A stretch of DNA of 64,000 bases. Origin: Nyssa sinensis (lineage: Eukaryota > Streptophyta > Magnoliopsida > Cornales > Nyssaceae). How positions within the stretch are numbered: the stretch's first letter is position 1; each line of letters begins with the position of its first letter. The DNA lies in assembly GCA_008638375.1 (NCBI GenBank), contig CM018035.1:22828307-22892306 (forward strand), written 5' to 3'. The notes below the pieces were generated by a model. The model had not been told where the DNA came from. It did no database searches and saw only the letters and a list, made by a program, of their open reading frames with translations. Both the position numbers and the translations under genes were made by a program. Shown piece by piece: positions 47,371 through 60,370 of the stretch.

Positions 47371-47569
47371 TTATAGTTGCTTTAAGTACATTGCATTATT
47401 TAAAGCATGCTCCATGTGTTTGGCAAAATGCTTCATTGAGATTACATTATTGTATGGTGAAATCAAAGCATATTGGCATGGTGTAGTTCCTTGAAAACAT
47501 AATGTGGGTTAAGCACTTGGTGCTATGCATTATGAGAGTGTAGATCCTGTGGTGAAAAACCCAAAATTG

Positions 47570-47665
47570 GCCATCGGTACTCATTCCAACGGGGACGGAC
47601 TGTGAAGTGAGACATACGATTGGTACTCATTCCAATAGGGAAAGGCCGTGAAGTGAGACATGGGT
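47570..47665. repeat. Degenerate counterpart of the 50-bp minisatellite
   Basis: TCGGTACTCATTCCAACGGG and TTGGTACTCATTCCAATAGG, each followed by CGTGAAGTGAGACAT or a similar bases, match the reverse complement of the 50-bp unit at 753-1002. Confidence 0.75.
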
Positions 47666-48574
47666 GTGGCATAGAGTTGCATAGGTGTGTCACGCATATT
47701 GCCATTACATTGCATTGATGAATTAGAAGACATGCAGATTATAAATGTACATTTGCACAGGCCACACCTTAACTTTGTTCCTTGCATTAGTATTATGTCA
47801 TACCAGTAGTTGAGCTGACCCCTTGTGGGATATCATATTACAGATGAGGCTTCTGGTACTTGAGACTTGATGAAGTCTTGAAGGAAGGATGAGAAAAGAA
47901 CTTGGAAGGATATTTGGTCCTTGGGGCATATTTTGTATGTATGGGCATAAGCCCAAAAGACTTGTGTTTTTAATTTGGAAGGATGGTAAACTATAGGCCT
48001 TGGACCAATTTGTAATGTAAGGGCTTAAGCCCAAATGACATGTAGGATATATTTATTTAATGTGCCTTACATGTATATATGTTGAAGAAAACGAATGTAT
48101 GTTTAATTTTCATGAATTGTGGACATTGAGTGAGGATGGATTGTGATGTGTTTATATATATGAACGGTTGCAAAATATTAGGTGAAAAAATGTTTAGAAA
48201 ATAAAGGAAACTATGTCAATTTTTTATGAAATTAAAAGAGCTATTAGGTGTGTAAAATGTCCATGAATAAGTGAAAAAAAGTGCCATAAAGTGGGGGTTA
48301 AAAGCCTTAAGAAAATAGGCCAAAACTTGAAAAAATTAGCTGCAATTGTTATAGTGTTTCTACAGAAAAATGAAAAAATCAGCCTCAGTTGCTACAGTAA
48401 AATTGCAGAAAAATAGCCCAGGCATGCCAAGCCATGCCCCAGTCGTGAGCTAACCCCAGCCCGCGCCCGCGCCTACGCCTGCGCCTACCGTGCTGCCAGC
48501 CCCTACGCGTCCATGCCCTTCCCTGCTTGACAGCCCATGCGCACCAGCTTAACAACCCCTTGACCTGCCCCTTT

Positions 48575-48795
48575 TGGCCACCTTTTTGAGCCATGTTTGG
48601 GTACCTTTTTGGACCACTGTTTGGACACCATATTGGGCCATGTTTGGCCAAAATTTGGGCAATGTTTGGCCACCCTCTTGGGCTATTTTTGGTCACCTTT
48701 TTGGGTCATGTTTGGCCCCCCTATTGAGTTATGTTTGGCCACTCTCATGGGCCATATTTGGTCACTTCCTTAGACAATTTTTGGTGGACTTCTTG
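48575..48795. repeat. 24-bp minisatellite, about 9 units, in solo LTR 2
   Basis: TTTGG recurs every 23-25 bp (ends at 48600, 48624, 48647 and on), with a GGCCATGTTTGGCCAC-like consensus. Because 24 is a multiple of three, one plus frame (48574-48819) stays open and encodes an 8-residue Trp-rich repeat. There is no sign that it is translated. Confidence 0.85.
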
Positions 48796-49118
48796 AACCA
48801 TTCATGGCTTATGCCTTAGGGTATTTTGGGGCCCATTTGGTGTCACTATTCCAAGGCATATTCAAAGAAATTTTTGGGGCTATCTTGGAGGCTACACTTG
48901 AACATGACTTAGACTAGTTTTGGCCATTGGTTGGGGCGATATTTGATTGCCATTTGGGACTTATCTTGGGTGAGTCTAGTAACAAATTTTCATTTTTATT
49001 TTGGGAAACATGGGAAAATGAATGCATAATCAACTCAATCCATCTTAATGGCCTTTCATTTACTTTTCTTATTTCATTTCATTTATTCCCCGGGTTTGTG
49101 GAAATACGGGGCGTGAGA

Positions 49119-50519
49119 CCATGTCCAAACATGCACAATAGTTAAACATTATTCATATTACATAAACCCTATAACATCTTGAAAAACTCAACCCTTCACA
49201 TGTTGTCTTGCCGTAAGGGCATGACCTAAGACTTAATTTATAATTCTCTTCAAGTGATGCATTACCCAATCCACTACATAACGCTTGTTGATATATTAGA
49301 TGTGTTCCTAGATAAAAAAAACATGTAATGTACTATATTAGTTGAAGGTATTAGTTAGGACCATCAAATTCACGAAGGCTATTTTAATCTTGTTTGTAGC
49401 ATGCGACAGGAAATCAACATAAAGGCATGAAGCGAATATCTTTAACAGTAGAGAACGAGTAAGGAAAATACCATTAACAGTAAAAAAAGAGTAAGGATAC
49501 TACCTTTAATAGTACATAAAGAGGAAGCCAACCAAAGGTAAACATAAACTATTATTAAACTCAAAATTTATTCAAAGATAAACTATTAGAAAATAATAAT
49601 AATATGTTATCAAAGATGATGCAGTGTTATGTGAGTTGCACCTTCAATTGTGTGACTTGTACCCTAAAGTTGTGAGAGTTGCACCAGTTCAAGGTAATTT
49701 TTATTTTTTTCTAATTTTTCAAATTTCTCACTTCTTTGGGCTTCAAGTAGTAGACAAGTACCCATTCTAATTTAGTGATTTCACCAGAATACTCCTTTAC
49801 TTTCACTTTCAATAATGAATAAGTCTATTTTCTTTCATGGTCATGTAACAAAGGGCTTAACACAAGTGAGCATGTGTATTCAGGAAAAACCAACTGTTAT
49901 TATCCATTTGTTAACGTCAAGCAAAAATGTGCTCCATCGTTTATTTTTAAATTTACAACAATGAGTACTTCATATATAAAACAAATAGCTCAAATCTATT
50001 AATCCATTAAATGCCCAAATTAAAATCTGAATCGAGATTGAACTCAAATGTCAAGTAATACAAAGAAAAACTGTTGGACAATGATTAAAAAAGAAACTAG
50101 AGAGAGAGAAAAAGAGACTTACCTGTTGGACGAAGACGAAGGCCAGATGACGGTTGCTGGACAACGTTTGCTAAACGATGGTGGTTGGAGGATGGCGCTG
50201 GACCACGACTACTAGAGGACGGTGCTGGACCACGATTGCTAAACAACGAGGTTGGACGACGACGACTACTACTTAGATAGGATGAACAAATCACAAGGTT
50301 CTAAGTGGATTAGGGCTAAATGAATATGCCAGAATAATAAGGGAATGTGTTTTGTTTTTAAAGGGTATTTTTTTCTTATAAAATATCAAATTGAAAAAGT
50401 TGATGTATTTGTAATATTTATGATTTCTTTCTAATTTAGGTAAGAAAGAGAGTAGAGAAACAAGTCATTCTCTACCTCAACCTCATAGTTCAATTAAAAG
50501 GGAAAACTCAATGCACGAC
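49119..50519. other. Non-coding DNA between solo LTR 2 and LTR copy 3
   Basis: It holds the right part of the GGTTGCAC repeat (49617-49695) and an imperfect 27-bp repeat at 50150-50262 built on GCTGGACCACGA (50197 and 50224). The latter creates the 65-residue minus frame at 50097-50294. No gene recognised. Confidence 0.6.
50150..50262. repeat. 27-bp imperfect minisatellite
   Basis: GCTGGACCACGA repeats at 50197 and 50224, with looser GATGGTTGCTGG-like units on both sides. Confidence 0.65.
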
Positions 50520-51098
50520 AAGTAACCCCCTAGACCTAATTAACAAGTAATTAGTATCAATTAAAAATATATTAATGTCATTAGTATATAATTATATTGT
50601 GTTAAGTATTAGGAAGCAATACTTCCTAAAAAGTCAATAAACGACACAAGTTATGATAAGAAGACAAAAATCTAGAAGACTAGTACTAGTGACATAAAAT
50701 AAAGTTTGCTAGTAACCAAATGATTAATAAATAAAAATTAATTAAAGAAAACTTAATGCAAGGTGAATAAAAATGAAAAAGTGAAAAAATAGGCCAAAAG
50801 TGTTGGCCTAAGGAATTTAACCCAACACCTAAAACCATAGAGACTTACCTAAGGTGTAAAACCTACTAGGCTATCAACACCCATGTGCTATGATAGCTAA
50901 AAGATAAGCATATAAGATGGAATTGGGTAGGAAAAATGTTAAAGTAATGAGGTGTCAACACCCCCATTGCACCCACTTTTCCACTAATAGAAGCTCATGC
51001 AAACCCCTCATGAGTGTACACAAGTCTTAAGAGTGTAATATATTCAGACTTGTATGAGAGGTCTGAGTGTGTGTCAAAGTCAAATCCAGACCTGTGGT

Positions 51099-51100
<2 letters not shown>

Positions 51101-51130
<30 letters not shown>
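51101..51130. repeat. (GA)n microsatellite
   Basis: About 30 bp of GA dinucleotides inside LTR copy 3. Confidence 0.95.
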
Positions 51131-51133
<3 letters not shown>

Positions 51134-52149
51134 AAAAAGGACAAAGAAGAAGAAGGGAAGAAAAAAAGAGAGAGAAGGCTTGCATGCAAGTCTGAACCAA
51201 ACCCAAGGAAACTTAGAAGGCTCAAAATTGAATCCAATGAGAGGGAAGCTTCATTGTAGAAGGTAAAACACTAAGGCTGAATTTTCCTCTTTAAGAAAAA
51301 TATGATTGTTTACATGTTGTTTCATGAAATTGGAATGCATGCATGGCCTTTGTTGGTGATATACCATAGCTTGGGAGTGAAAGGGAGGCTTAATAGGGCT
51401 CAAAACACCAAAGTCCATAAAAAAATTCACCATTAATGAAAGCTTCAACTTAGGTCTGAACCAACTAGAACTAATCCAAGTTCGGTTGATTGAGGCTTGA
51501 ACTAGACACTCTTGGGATTTCACAGTAACAAGAATCACTTAAAATGGATCAGAAATGAAGGAGATAAATTAAGTTACAGGTCATGGTCCAAAGATCCAAC
51601 TTCTTTAATCGAGCACTAAGCTTGGTTTTTGGAACATGGTTTTGAAGCCACTGAGAAAAGGATCAAAATAGGAAAAGAACCATGGATTTCCATAGAGATC
51701 AGCAATGAACAAGACGATTATCCATAACTTCCATAGAACTTCAAATGAGCCTTTGAGCTCAATTTGATCCTTCAAACAAACGCAAAATCCTTTCTTAATA
51801 TTGTAGAAAACCATAAGGACGAAAAACAGACCAAAAGACCAAATGAAACCTCATGAAATAGAGATTGAAAAATCTCTGAAATTAGGGCAATAGTAGCCAT
51901 TTTGATGGGGAAGATGAACAGTAACTGGTTAACGGGTTGGGTCGATTTTGTTTGGGTCAGAACCCACCCAAGCATAGAAATAGTTAGTTAAGCTACGTCG
52001 TTTTGGGGCTGTTGGTTTTATTTTAATGGAATTCAGCCTATTTGGTAATAAGGACATGCCTTGATTTGATAACCCGGTCAGGATTGGGATAACCTATCCT
52101 TGGATTGGTATGTTCACTGTTTGGAAAATCAAAAATTAGAAGAAAAAGA

Positions 52150-52215
52150 AAATGGGGAGCCGTAACTCCTCAAGTTCGAACCTCAAACATTACGCATGTA
52201 CCAAAAAAGCCATGC
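52150..52215 (-). other. tRNA-like box B relic inside LTR copy 3 (antisense)
   Basis: The minus strand contains GAGGTTCGAACTTGAGG, a near-perfect Pol III box B, downstream of ATGGC-type bases. Its position in the LTR matches that of 2101-2162 in solo LTR 1. No cloverleaf. Confidence 0.4.
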
Positions 52216-54028
52216 ATGTGCCACTGTGGTACTTGTTTAATAATATTAATAAAATAAATATATAATATTGAATAAAATAACTAAATTAAATTAATTATAA
52301 TAAATGCTCTGTGCCCGAATAAAATGAAAGAATAGTCTAACCCAATATTTTTGGACATTCTGGACTCAATGACGCAGTCTGATTTATGAAATTAGATTCG
52401 AAAAAATACTAATGGACAAACTGAAATAATCTCAATTGTGTCCTAAGGCATTAATTAAGCTGCCAACTGAACTTTGATGACTATAAGGGTACCTACTATA
52501 AGATTTTTTGGCATTCCGAACTCAATGGTGGGGTCCGTTTCGTCAAATAAGATACTTAAATTATTGATACGCAAAATTGGCCATTTTTAAGACACTTTTA
52601 AAAATATAACCCATAGGACTAAAAAACTGATAGATCCATCAATAAAATCAAAATAAGCTCTTGCGTAAAATTAAACAAAGTAATGTTTTATGATTTATAG
52701 GATCAACGAAAGGGAAAAAGAAAGAGATCTCTTAAAAGAGGAAAACTATTTTGAAGGTAAGTAAACCCGAACTCTAATGTGTGGTATTTCCTAGCCATGA
52801 TATGATCATATTTTCTTATGATTTCCAGTTCTCATTCTTTTGTATACTTATGCCAATTGTTTGATTTCACATGATATTTCAACATCCTTGTAGTTATATT
52901 GAGATCCTTATCATCAATATTCTATTATGGTTGCTTACACATTGTTACAACCTCTTGTTATTGGATGTTGGCAGACTATTGTAATCTCTTTGTTGTGGGT
53001 ATTTGAAATCAGTACATATGCAATTACCTTGTAAAATTTTTGTGATAATAACATTGTTTGTGTATACCCAAGGGTTGTGCCTATCACAATGCCCATTCCG
53101 ATTCTATGGATATTGATGATTTATGGGTCAGTTATTGGGAATGATACCCAACACATAATCCTAATAAGGACATGAATAGTTGATAAGAGTTCTTTGTGCC
53201 ATTCAGGGAAACCCAAAGATAAGTGGTGACCCTAAATGAGTATGATGTAGGGGTAGCCGGGCCCTATTTGTTGATAGCATCCAATAGACTCATTATTCTT
53301 GTATAACAGATCTTATACTATGATCATGATTTGATGGTATCACTTTTTAGATGGAAATTATACTTTTTAATCTTAACATTGTAATCAAATTTGATTTCTT
53401 ATCATCTTTGTAGTGAAATGTTATGTGCAAATCCTTTGGTTGTTGAGTTGCTTGGTCATTCATATTTTCTTGAAAGCTATTTTTGAATTGTACCTTTTGA
53501 CCCAAGCGTCACCTTTATTGGATTTTCTTTTCTTGTGATTGACTATTATTTGTAACCCTTCACTTACCCCTTATCTCATGTATCTTGTTGTCTAACCTAT
53601 ATTGGACCCATGGCAGAGTAATGAGATTTACTTACTGAGCTAAGTTAACTCACCCCAGAACTATATCATTTTTTTTCAAGATCGAACATAGCAACGGGAC
53701 AGTTGAGTGCTCATTGTCTACTGGCGTCGCTTTTGATCACAGATTCACTTTCCGCATGTAAGGAGTGGATTCCTTTTGTCTTTTGATGTAATGGAGTAGT
53801 ATGTCTTAGTATCTCCAATAAATCCACATCTTAGGTTTAGCCTTTTGTTAAATGGATATGTAATTATAAGAACCACTCTAACTATGGTCTATAAACCTTG
53901 TTACAACTCTGTTATGTATTTATCTAATTCGGACATCATTATTAGTGATTCTTGATTGAAATTAGTTAGGGATGGGCCCGCCCCCTCATGGCCCCTAATC
54001 AGCACAAGGTGGGTTCCGGGTCGTGACA

Positions 54029-57000
54029 ATGAGACTCCTGTCACAGTAGGGTCTAAGAATTATTAAATATACACAGCCTTATTCTGCAAACGAAGAAGCT
54101 GTTTCTATTATTGTCACATGAAAATCAAGGTTCTGCTTTTTTCTTTTATAAATTTTCTGTCAATTAAATAGGGGTTTTCTCTTTGGTATTGTTTTTAATT
54201 TTAGGGAGTTGTAAACTCATTATATAGTATAATACTTGGAGGACCAATAAATGATTATAAATACACTTTTTGGCTAAATGATTTTTATTTTTAAATGGAA
54301 ATTCAAAAAATAACCTGAAAATTATTTTAGATAACATTTGATTATTATCGCTTATGCAGCCAAATGGTGTAGGCTCTTTATTTAACATTTTTGAACTTTA
54401 ATTTCTTTTTTCTTTTGGATTGTTGTTTCGTTGAGATGTTGGAAAATGGATTTTTTTTTGTTGTTTTCAGAATAACATTGTCTAGAAACTACGATAGGGG
54501 TTAGAGTTTTGAAATGTCATAATGCACACCATATTTCATTTATTGTTATCAATTGAACAACTCTTTTTTTTTTTTTCTTTTTAATGTTGGTCATGGTTAT
54601 TTTATATAAACTTTACATATCTTTCCAATGGACTTCTATCTTTGATTCTCTTACTTTTGTTCCTTACCGTTCTAAGTTATGGTGAAATACAACTTTAAAA
54701 GAAGATTACTTAGATTATAGTCATTCACATTGAGAAAGACTTCATTGACATCATCCTCTCCTACATCTTACGTCAAACACCGATTGTGGTTCATGGGTTA
54801 TGCTATTTCCCTATCTTTCAGTTTTACATGTGCAAAGTAAAATATAAGTAGAAAAATATCATTGAGATTAAAGTTCCCTCAGCTTCGAGGACATTCACCC
54901 ATTCTATGACCTTAATCTTCATGTTCTCTACTGCAAAGACCACTACAAGCTTGGCTTGACTAAATCAATGTTGCAAGGATTCTCATTGGTAAGATTGTTA
55001 GGGACTTCGTGAAATTGTTAAGATATATGGCGACTTGTATATTGATGCAAGTCTCTTAAAGTTGCTTCTCTTGGCAGCATGATAAAGTTCACTGGCCCTA
55101 GTTTGGCTAATCTTGAACAGATAAGGTAACACACGGAAAGGCTACCTTTAATACACCAAGATACCTAGATGATCTTGCTTTGGGTACCCAAATGTCGGCA
55201 ATAGCTCATTAATTAACAAAATCGCTAGAAGGCATGGATGTTCAACCATATGTTTTTTGTTGGAAAATTTGGATCACCTACAACAGATTATAACATAAAT
55301 CAATAGAAATATTAAGCAATTGAATTAAATCAAAAGAATATTAGTACATAAGAACAAATATAATTATGCATATGTGTATATCAGTAGGAAAATAAAATGG
55401 AGAAAGCTAGCCTGTGAGGCGCGGTAGTGCCATCCTAAAGCAACCGCACCTCCCTACGTGAAGGGTGAAAATGCTTATAACAACTCCAAGATATAACCTA
55501 AGTGCTCTCAGCGTTTCTCCTCGGGGCACAAGCACGCTAAAAGAGGGGGTGAACTATTTTTCTCAGATTGCCCAAAAACTAAATATTGTTGGCTATGAAA
55601 ATAATATAACAGAGAGGAAGAGAGAAAGAGTTGAAGAAGAATCACAGAAGATAGATGTGAATGGGATGCACAAAAGCCTAAGCTCTCTTGGCCTTTTATA
55701 GGCTTGGATTACAGTTGTTGTCGTTTCAAGGCCATAAAGGCTTTGATTTGTAACAATCCAAAATCATAAAAACCCAATAATAAAAACTGAATTAAAAGTC
55801 CCATAAACACACAATGAAATATGAATTAAAATGTTAAAAAAATTGAAATAATTAAAAGTTTTGAAACTTTCAAAAAATCAATAAATTCTAATAATACCTC
55901 ACAAGTTTCAAAACTTTTAATCTGTATAAAGGTTGGGTAACTTTTACTATGCAATAAGGTGTAGGTGTCTTCCAGACTTAAACCTTCACTTAGTGTTAAT
56001 AGTTTCCATTTGAAAAGTCATAATGGATTACTTCTTGAATTAGACCCTTTGTGCCAAACTTCAACATATAACATACACAGTACTGATACTTGGCAAAATT
56101 CACAAGTTAGTGCTATTACAGGACATGCACTCAATCTTAATTCTCATGGGAATTTTTAGAGGATAGCCCAATCCCCATGGTCACGGCCTTACAACGGCCT
56201 CCGCTTAGGTGAGTCCTCCATGGGTATATGTGACCTATACCTTGCAGTAGAGTTCTTGCCTCAGGCTCATTCAGGAAAATCTTTTCCTAAACGTCACCAC
56301 ATAACACAACACACTGCCTTAGGGATGGGCATGAGAAATTTTATATTATATATCTCCACAAGGTGCTGGAATCTAAGTCACGATGTATAGATTGTTTTTA
56401 CCCATTGAACCTCCTTTATGGGGTTGCCAATCACAGATGTTGGGTTGCCTCCTTAGGTGACTTCTTGTGGGCTTATGCTCGTCCCCCTCAACAAATATAG
56501 ACATAGACTCTATGGTAGTCCTAAATTATATATATTTTTCAATATGGATCTAGCCTTAGTGCTAGTCCCTTTTTATACCTCTTTTAACATTTTTAGTTCT
56601 GCATGCATGCGTGGCCTCATCTTCTTTATCAACAACTACAAATAATGGGTAAAAATGATATCTGACCCCCAAAGGTCCATGCACCTAAGCATTTCATGCT
56701 ACTGAGTTCATATAAATTTCAGGGATTCTTCCAACAAATACCTCATACCACTTCCTTTTAGGTGCCATTTATGAAAATTAAAAGTGAAACATATTAGAAT
56801 ACAGACATGTGATCTTGTTTTAATATATACCCAACAACAAAAAACAATCACATACACAAGCAACCAAATGCATAACTATTAACAAATTTAATGTAGTTAA
56901 TTTAATATGAAAAAATGTTACACCTAATACATAATTATGTTGCATCAAAATCAAAACTCAATTGTGCCCGATGTAAGTTATGACTTTTAGCACCTGATAC

Positions 57001-57639
57001 AAATCATCATTAATGTCTATTACTAATAAGATATAAGATGGTCTAAAAGTTGAATAAGGTACATGCATTATATCTCTAATTTTGTTAATCTTTGGCCTAA
57101 TGCAGCATTGAGTCACACCAAATATAGAACATAATATGAAGTGGTTCTGGGTTATAATTAATGAACTAAAAATTGTTTAATTAATTAACTACTCCATAAA
57201 GTTAATAAAATAGTCCCAAATAAATTCTCTAACTAATTCTATCAATTAATTAGACAAGAATCGTAGAACTTAAATGGTTTAACCATGTGTTTCTTAGATG
57301 AATATTTAACTACTTAATTCCTATTTTAATATGGCCAAGTGTTAAAACAAACACAATAATGAGTATGAAATAAATAAAAACACATCCATGAGAAGAGAGA
57401 GATTAGTCTTATGTGGGAAACCATTTAGGGAATAAAACCGAAAATGTACAAGAGAATCTTCACTGTGAAACCAATCAAGTACAAAGAATACCATACCTCA
57501 TACTACTAACCTGCTAGGGGATATTGTAGGCATACATTGTTAGTCAATCTTCCACAATCCTTTATGTAATGTTCTTTTGTCCCCTTATTGCGTCTCCTTA
57601 TCAAACTCTTCACACCAACCACTTTTCTCATGATCTAAT
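54029..57639. other. Non-coding DNA, part probably a decayed LTR
   Basis: No gene. Between about 55390 and 56650 the composition changes and a minus-strand TATA-like CCTATAAAAGGCC sits at 55694-55706, reminiscent of a Copia LTR, but no terminal repeats or partner were found. Frames at 55465-55701 and 55965-56159 have no known domain. Confidence 0.45.
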
Positions 57640-60370
57640 TGTAACACCCCGACCCAATTAATTAATAATTAGTTTGCTAATTATTAATTAGAAATGACAT
57701 AAAGAACAATCAAGAAAGTTAATTGGAAATCTCTCGATAGTCGCGATAGACCAATAAAATAATTAAACACGTCAAGAAAGGAGGGTGTAATACCTAAGCC
57801 TAATTACCAATTAATTAGGTGAAAATGATGTCATTATAACAATATGAAAACTCGAATTAATCAACTATGACGGCCACAAATGAATAATAACAGACACGAG
57901 GCCTTTGACATCAAAGCTAACCGAAATACGAAACCCTCAGAAGAAACCGTTTCTTAAAAAGAGTAACAGGAAAGAAATTACGAAGGAAATAGCTAAAACA
58001 GAATTCTGCGCAGCCAAACAAGGCATAAGCTCAAATGGGGAAAATGCCCAAAAGTGAGGCCAAGGGGATTTGAACCCTTGACCAAGTAGGGTAAGATTTT
58101 AGGCACCCAAAAATAAACCAAGTGGGCTGCCAAAAACTCTATGCCTAAATATACAGCAGAATTGTATATAAGCCCTAAGTCAACCAAGGCCACCTCCCAA
58201 ATTGGCCAATGGCCATACATGCAACACCTCACCACTCACTCATCCTATACATCTCAGCCTCATCATCACATCTCAGTACTTACAATCAGACCTAGGCCCT
58301 ACATGTATAATTATGTATGTGTATAAGTGTACACTTATATACACATGAGCCTGGCATCTTTACAACACCAAGTGTGTGTATGCTGCATCCTTCACCTAGA
58401 GGGAGAGTGACCAAACAGTGGTGAGTGATAGAGAGAGAGACTAATGTAGAGAGAGAGTCCATGTGAGAGATTGTGTGTGCATAGTGTGTGTGTTCCACAT
58501 GGAGGTGCACAAAGAGGAAGGGGACTGAGCAGTACATGACTAAACCTGAGTTAACAACTGAAGGCCCAAATGGAGCGTAGGAGAAAGAAGAGGTCTGATC
58601 CAAGGTATAAGACACCTAAAACCTTAAAATTTTTCTTTTATTTTTCTTCTCTGTTTCATTTTTAATTGGTGTTTAGACTGCATGCATGAAATAGATTGAC
58701 ACTAAGGGACGATTTTTAAGCAATTTGGGAGAGCCTAGGAAGCTCGACATGCAAAATCCATTAAAAATTGCCACTAAAGGACCAACTGGGTCTGAACCAA
58801 CTTGAGTTAAAACTTAATTCAGGTATGGGGACTAAAACTAGATGCTACATGGTTTGCAAAACAGCAAGAATCAGGTGAAATGGCCCTAAGACTAGAGAGA
58901 ACGGTCGAGTTGCAAGATTGGGTCTAAAAATGGCTTTCTGTGCACGAGGCCTTACACTAGATTTTGGGGACGGGGTTTGAAGCTCCATTGTCCCGTGAGC
59001 ACAACCCAACAAACCTCAGTCGAAATGGCCCAATATTGGACCTAAACGGTGGAGTTATAGGTCCCACAATAATGGAGATGAATCGAACTCCATCCTTAGA
59101 TTCGAGCCACAAACTGAATGCCAAGATGTTGGCCTGACTCCCATAAATGATTTGGAACCAAAAGCAGAGAGAATCCGCACTTGAAAATCCACGAAATTGG
59201 AGAAAATGAAAACTGGGAATTAGGGTTACTGTTCATTGTCATGGGGGAGACGATGAACAGTGCTGGACACGGGTCGGATCGGATCTGGGTTCGGGTCGGA
59301 ACCCACCCGTCGCACAAATGGGCTTAAGTGGCACGACACCATTTAAGGTTAAATTTAAATTGATTTCCCCCTGTTTGGTAACACAGTTAATAAATTTGAA
59401 ATGGGAATTAGGGATAACTGAAACACGGATAAGGGGCCAAATTGGGATATAACAGGTTATGTTATTCCGGTTCTGCATGGTCTAGTGAACTGGCTGGTTC
59501 ACCAAGGTTTTGGATCGGTCTAGGGTTTGACCTAGTGAACCCACTAGTCTAAGGGCTTAATTGAAAGGAAAGTGAATTGGAACTTTGCCTATTTATATTT
59601 TGACCCCAACAGTTTCTGAATATTTGTATTCTGGCCCAGATTTTGGAAAATTAATTTAATTAAACCCCTGACAAATAAATAAATAATAAAATAATTAATT
59701 TTATTATTTTATTTATTGGGTAAAATAGAAATTTTACCCTTGGACACTAAATGACTCAAACGAAGTCCAAAATGAATAAATGAATAGTGTATTTTTACTA
59801 TTTCAGGCATTCCGGACTCAATGGTGAAGTCTGATTTGTGAAATTAAGAACTGAAAAATAAAGACACGCAAATAGTAAATGATTGTATTGCCCCTAATGA
59901 TACCCAAGGTCAATTAAACATAAAAGATAGTCTATTTTAATAATGTCGGACACTCTGGACTCAACGGTGGAGTCTTTATTAACAAATAAAGTATCAAAAA
60001 ATGTAACACGTGAAAATATAAAATTACCAAAACACCCCTAATACAATACGAAGCCCAAATGAAGTCCAAATTAGACGAAATTGACACCGATGGTAGCCCA
60101 AATAATTATGAACTCATATATGTGACTAAATAATCATTCGGGCTCAGAATATCATAAAATGTGAAATGACCAAAATACCCCTGAGCATAGAAACTACAAA
60201 TTAAAGGCCGAATAAGGGCCAATCCGATATGATTAATTGTCATAAGTATAATGATGTAAATTAAAGGGCTGAATGAGACTCCAAAACAATCAAAGTATAA
60301 AATGAGAAATGACCAATGTGTCCTGATGATCAAAAACAGATACTAAATGAAGTCCAAAAGACTTAAAAAT
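57640..60370 (+). mobile_element. Long LTR, copy 4 (Del/Tekay-like, 3'-truncated)
   Basis: Starts TGTAACACCCCGACCC, a common start of Del/Tekay-type LTRs, and shares blocks with copy 3. The 3' end with CACCCC and GTGACA seen in copy 3 is missing, so it is truncated near 60370, or its end has decayed. No coding domain. A tRNA-like GGGTTCAAATCCCC (minus, 58066-58079) is present here too, but at a different place from copies 1 and 3. Confidence 0.65.
59805..60330. repeat. Module repeats 'GGACTCAANGGTGNAGTC' in LTR copy 4
   Basis: GGCATTCCGGACTCAATGGT (59808) and a GGACACTCTGGACTCAACGG-like copy (59946) begin modules of about 130-140 bp ending in ACCAAAACACCCCTAA-like bases; weaker modules follow at about 60130 and 60270. 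The same module occurs in copy 3 (52357 and 52512) and in reverse in solo LTR 1 (about 1640, 1785 and 1920). Confidence 0.7.

Larger units (their letters stand above)
46125..49118 (+). mobile_element. Solo LTR 2, same family as 79-3861
   Basis: Starts TGTAGAGATCTAAAA and ends CGGGGCGTGAGA (TG...CA with one end base changed), with perfect 5-bp target duplications CCATG at 46120-46124 and 49119-49123. Segments from 47400 to 48060 match the reverse complement of 200-1480 in solo LTR 1. It has its own TATA box (46565-46574) and extra tandem arrays. There are no coding domains; frames at 46266-46682 and 48385-48819 come from repeats. Confidence 0.9.
50520..54028 (+). mobile_element. Long LTR, copy 3 (Del/Tekay-like, no coding region)
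   Basis: Shares long non-coding blocks, in the same orientation, with copy 4 (57640-60370), for example 51400-51600 with 58800-58930 (GGTCTGAACCAACT in both). The 3' part has the usual long-LTR marks: TACTTACTGAGCTAAGTTAA...CACCCC at 53630-53660 and a last stretch GGGTTCCGGGTCGTGACA ending at 54028. The left end near 50520 rests on similarity of ACCCCCTAGACCTAATTAAC to the start of copy 4. No matching target duplication was found, so the left boundary is uncertain. ATGAG follows the right end, and ATGAG also precedes TGTACA at 51010-51014, an alternative left end. Confidence 0.65.

Noticed and set aside
51010..54033. ATGAG at 51010-51014 and 54029-54033 as target duplication of LTR copy 3
   Set aside because: Similarity to copy 4 seems to extend left of 51010 to about 50520, so the match may be chance. 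It would become the preferred boundary if that upstream similarity fails in an alignment.
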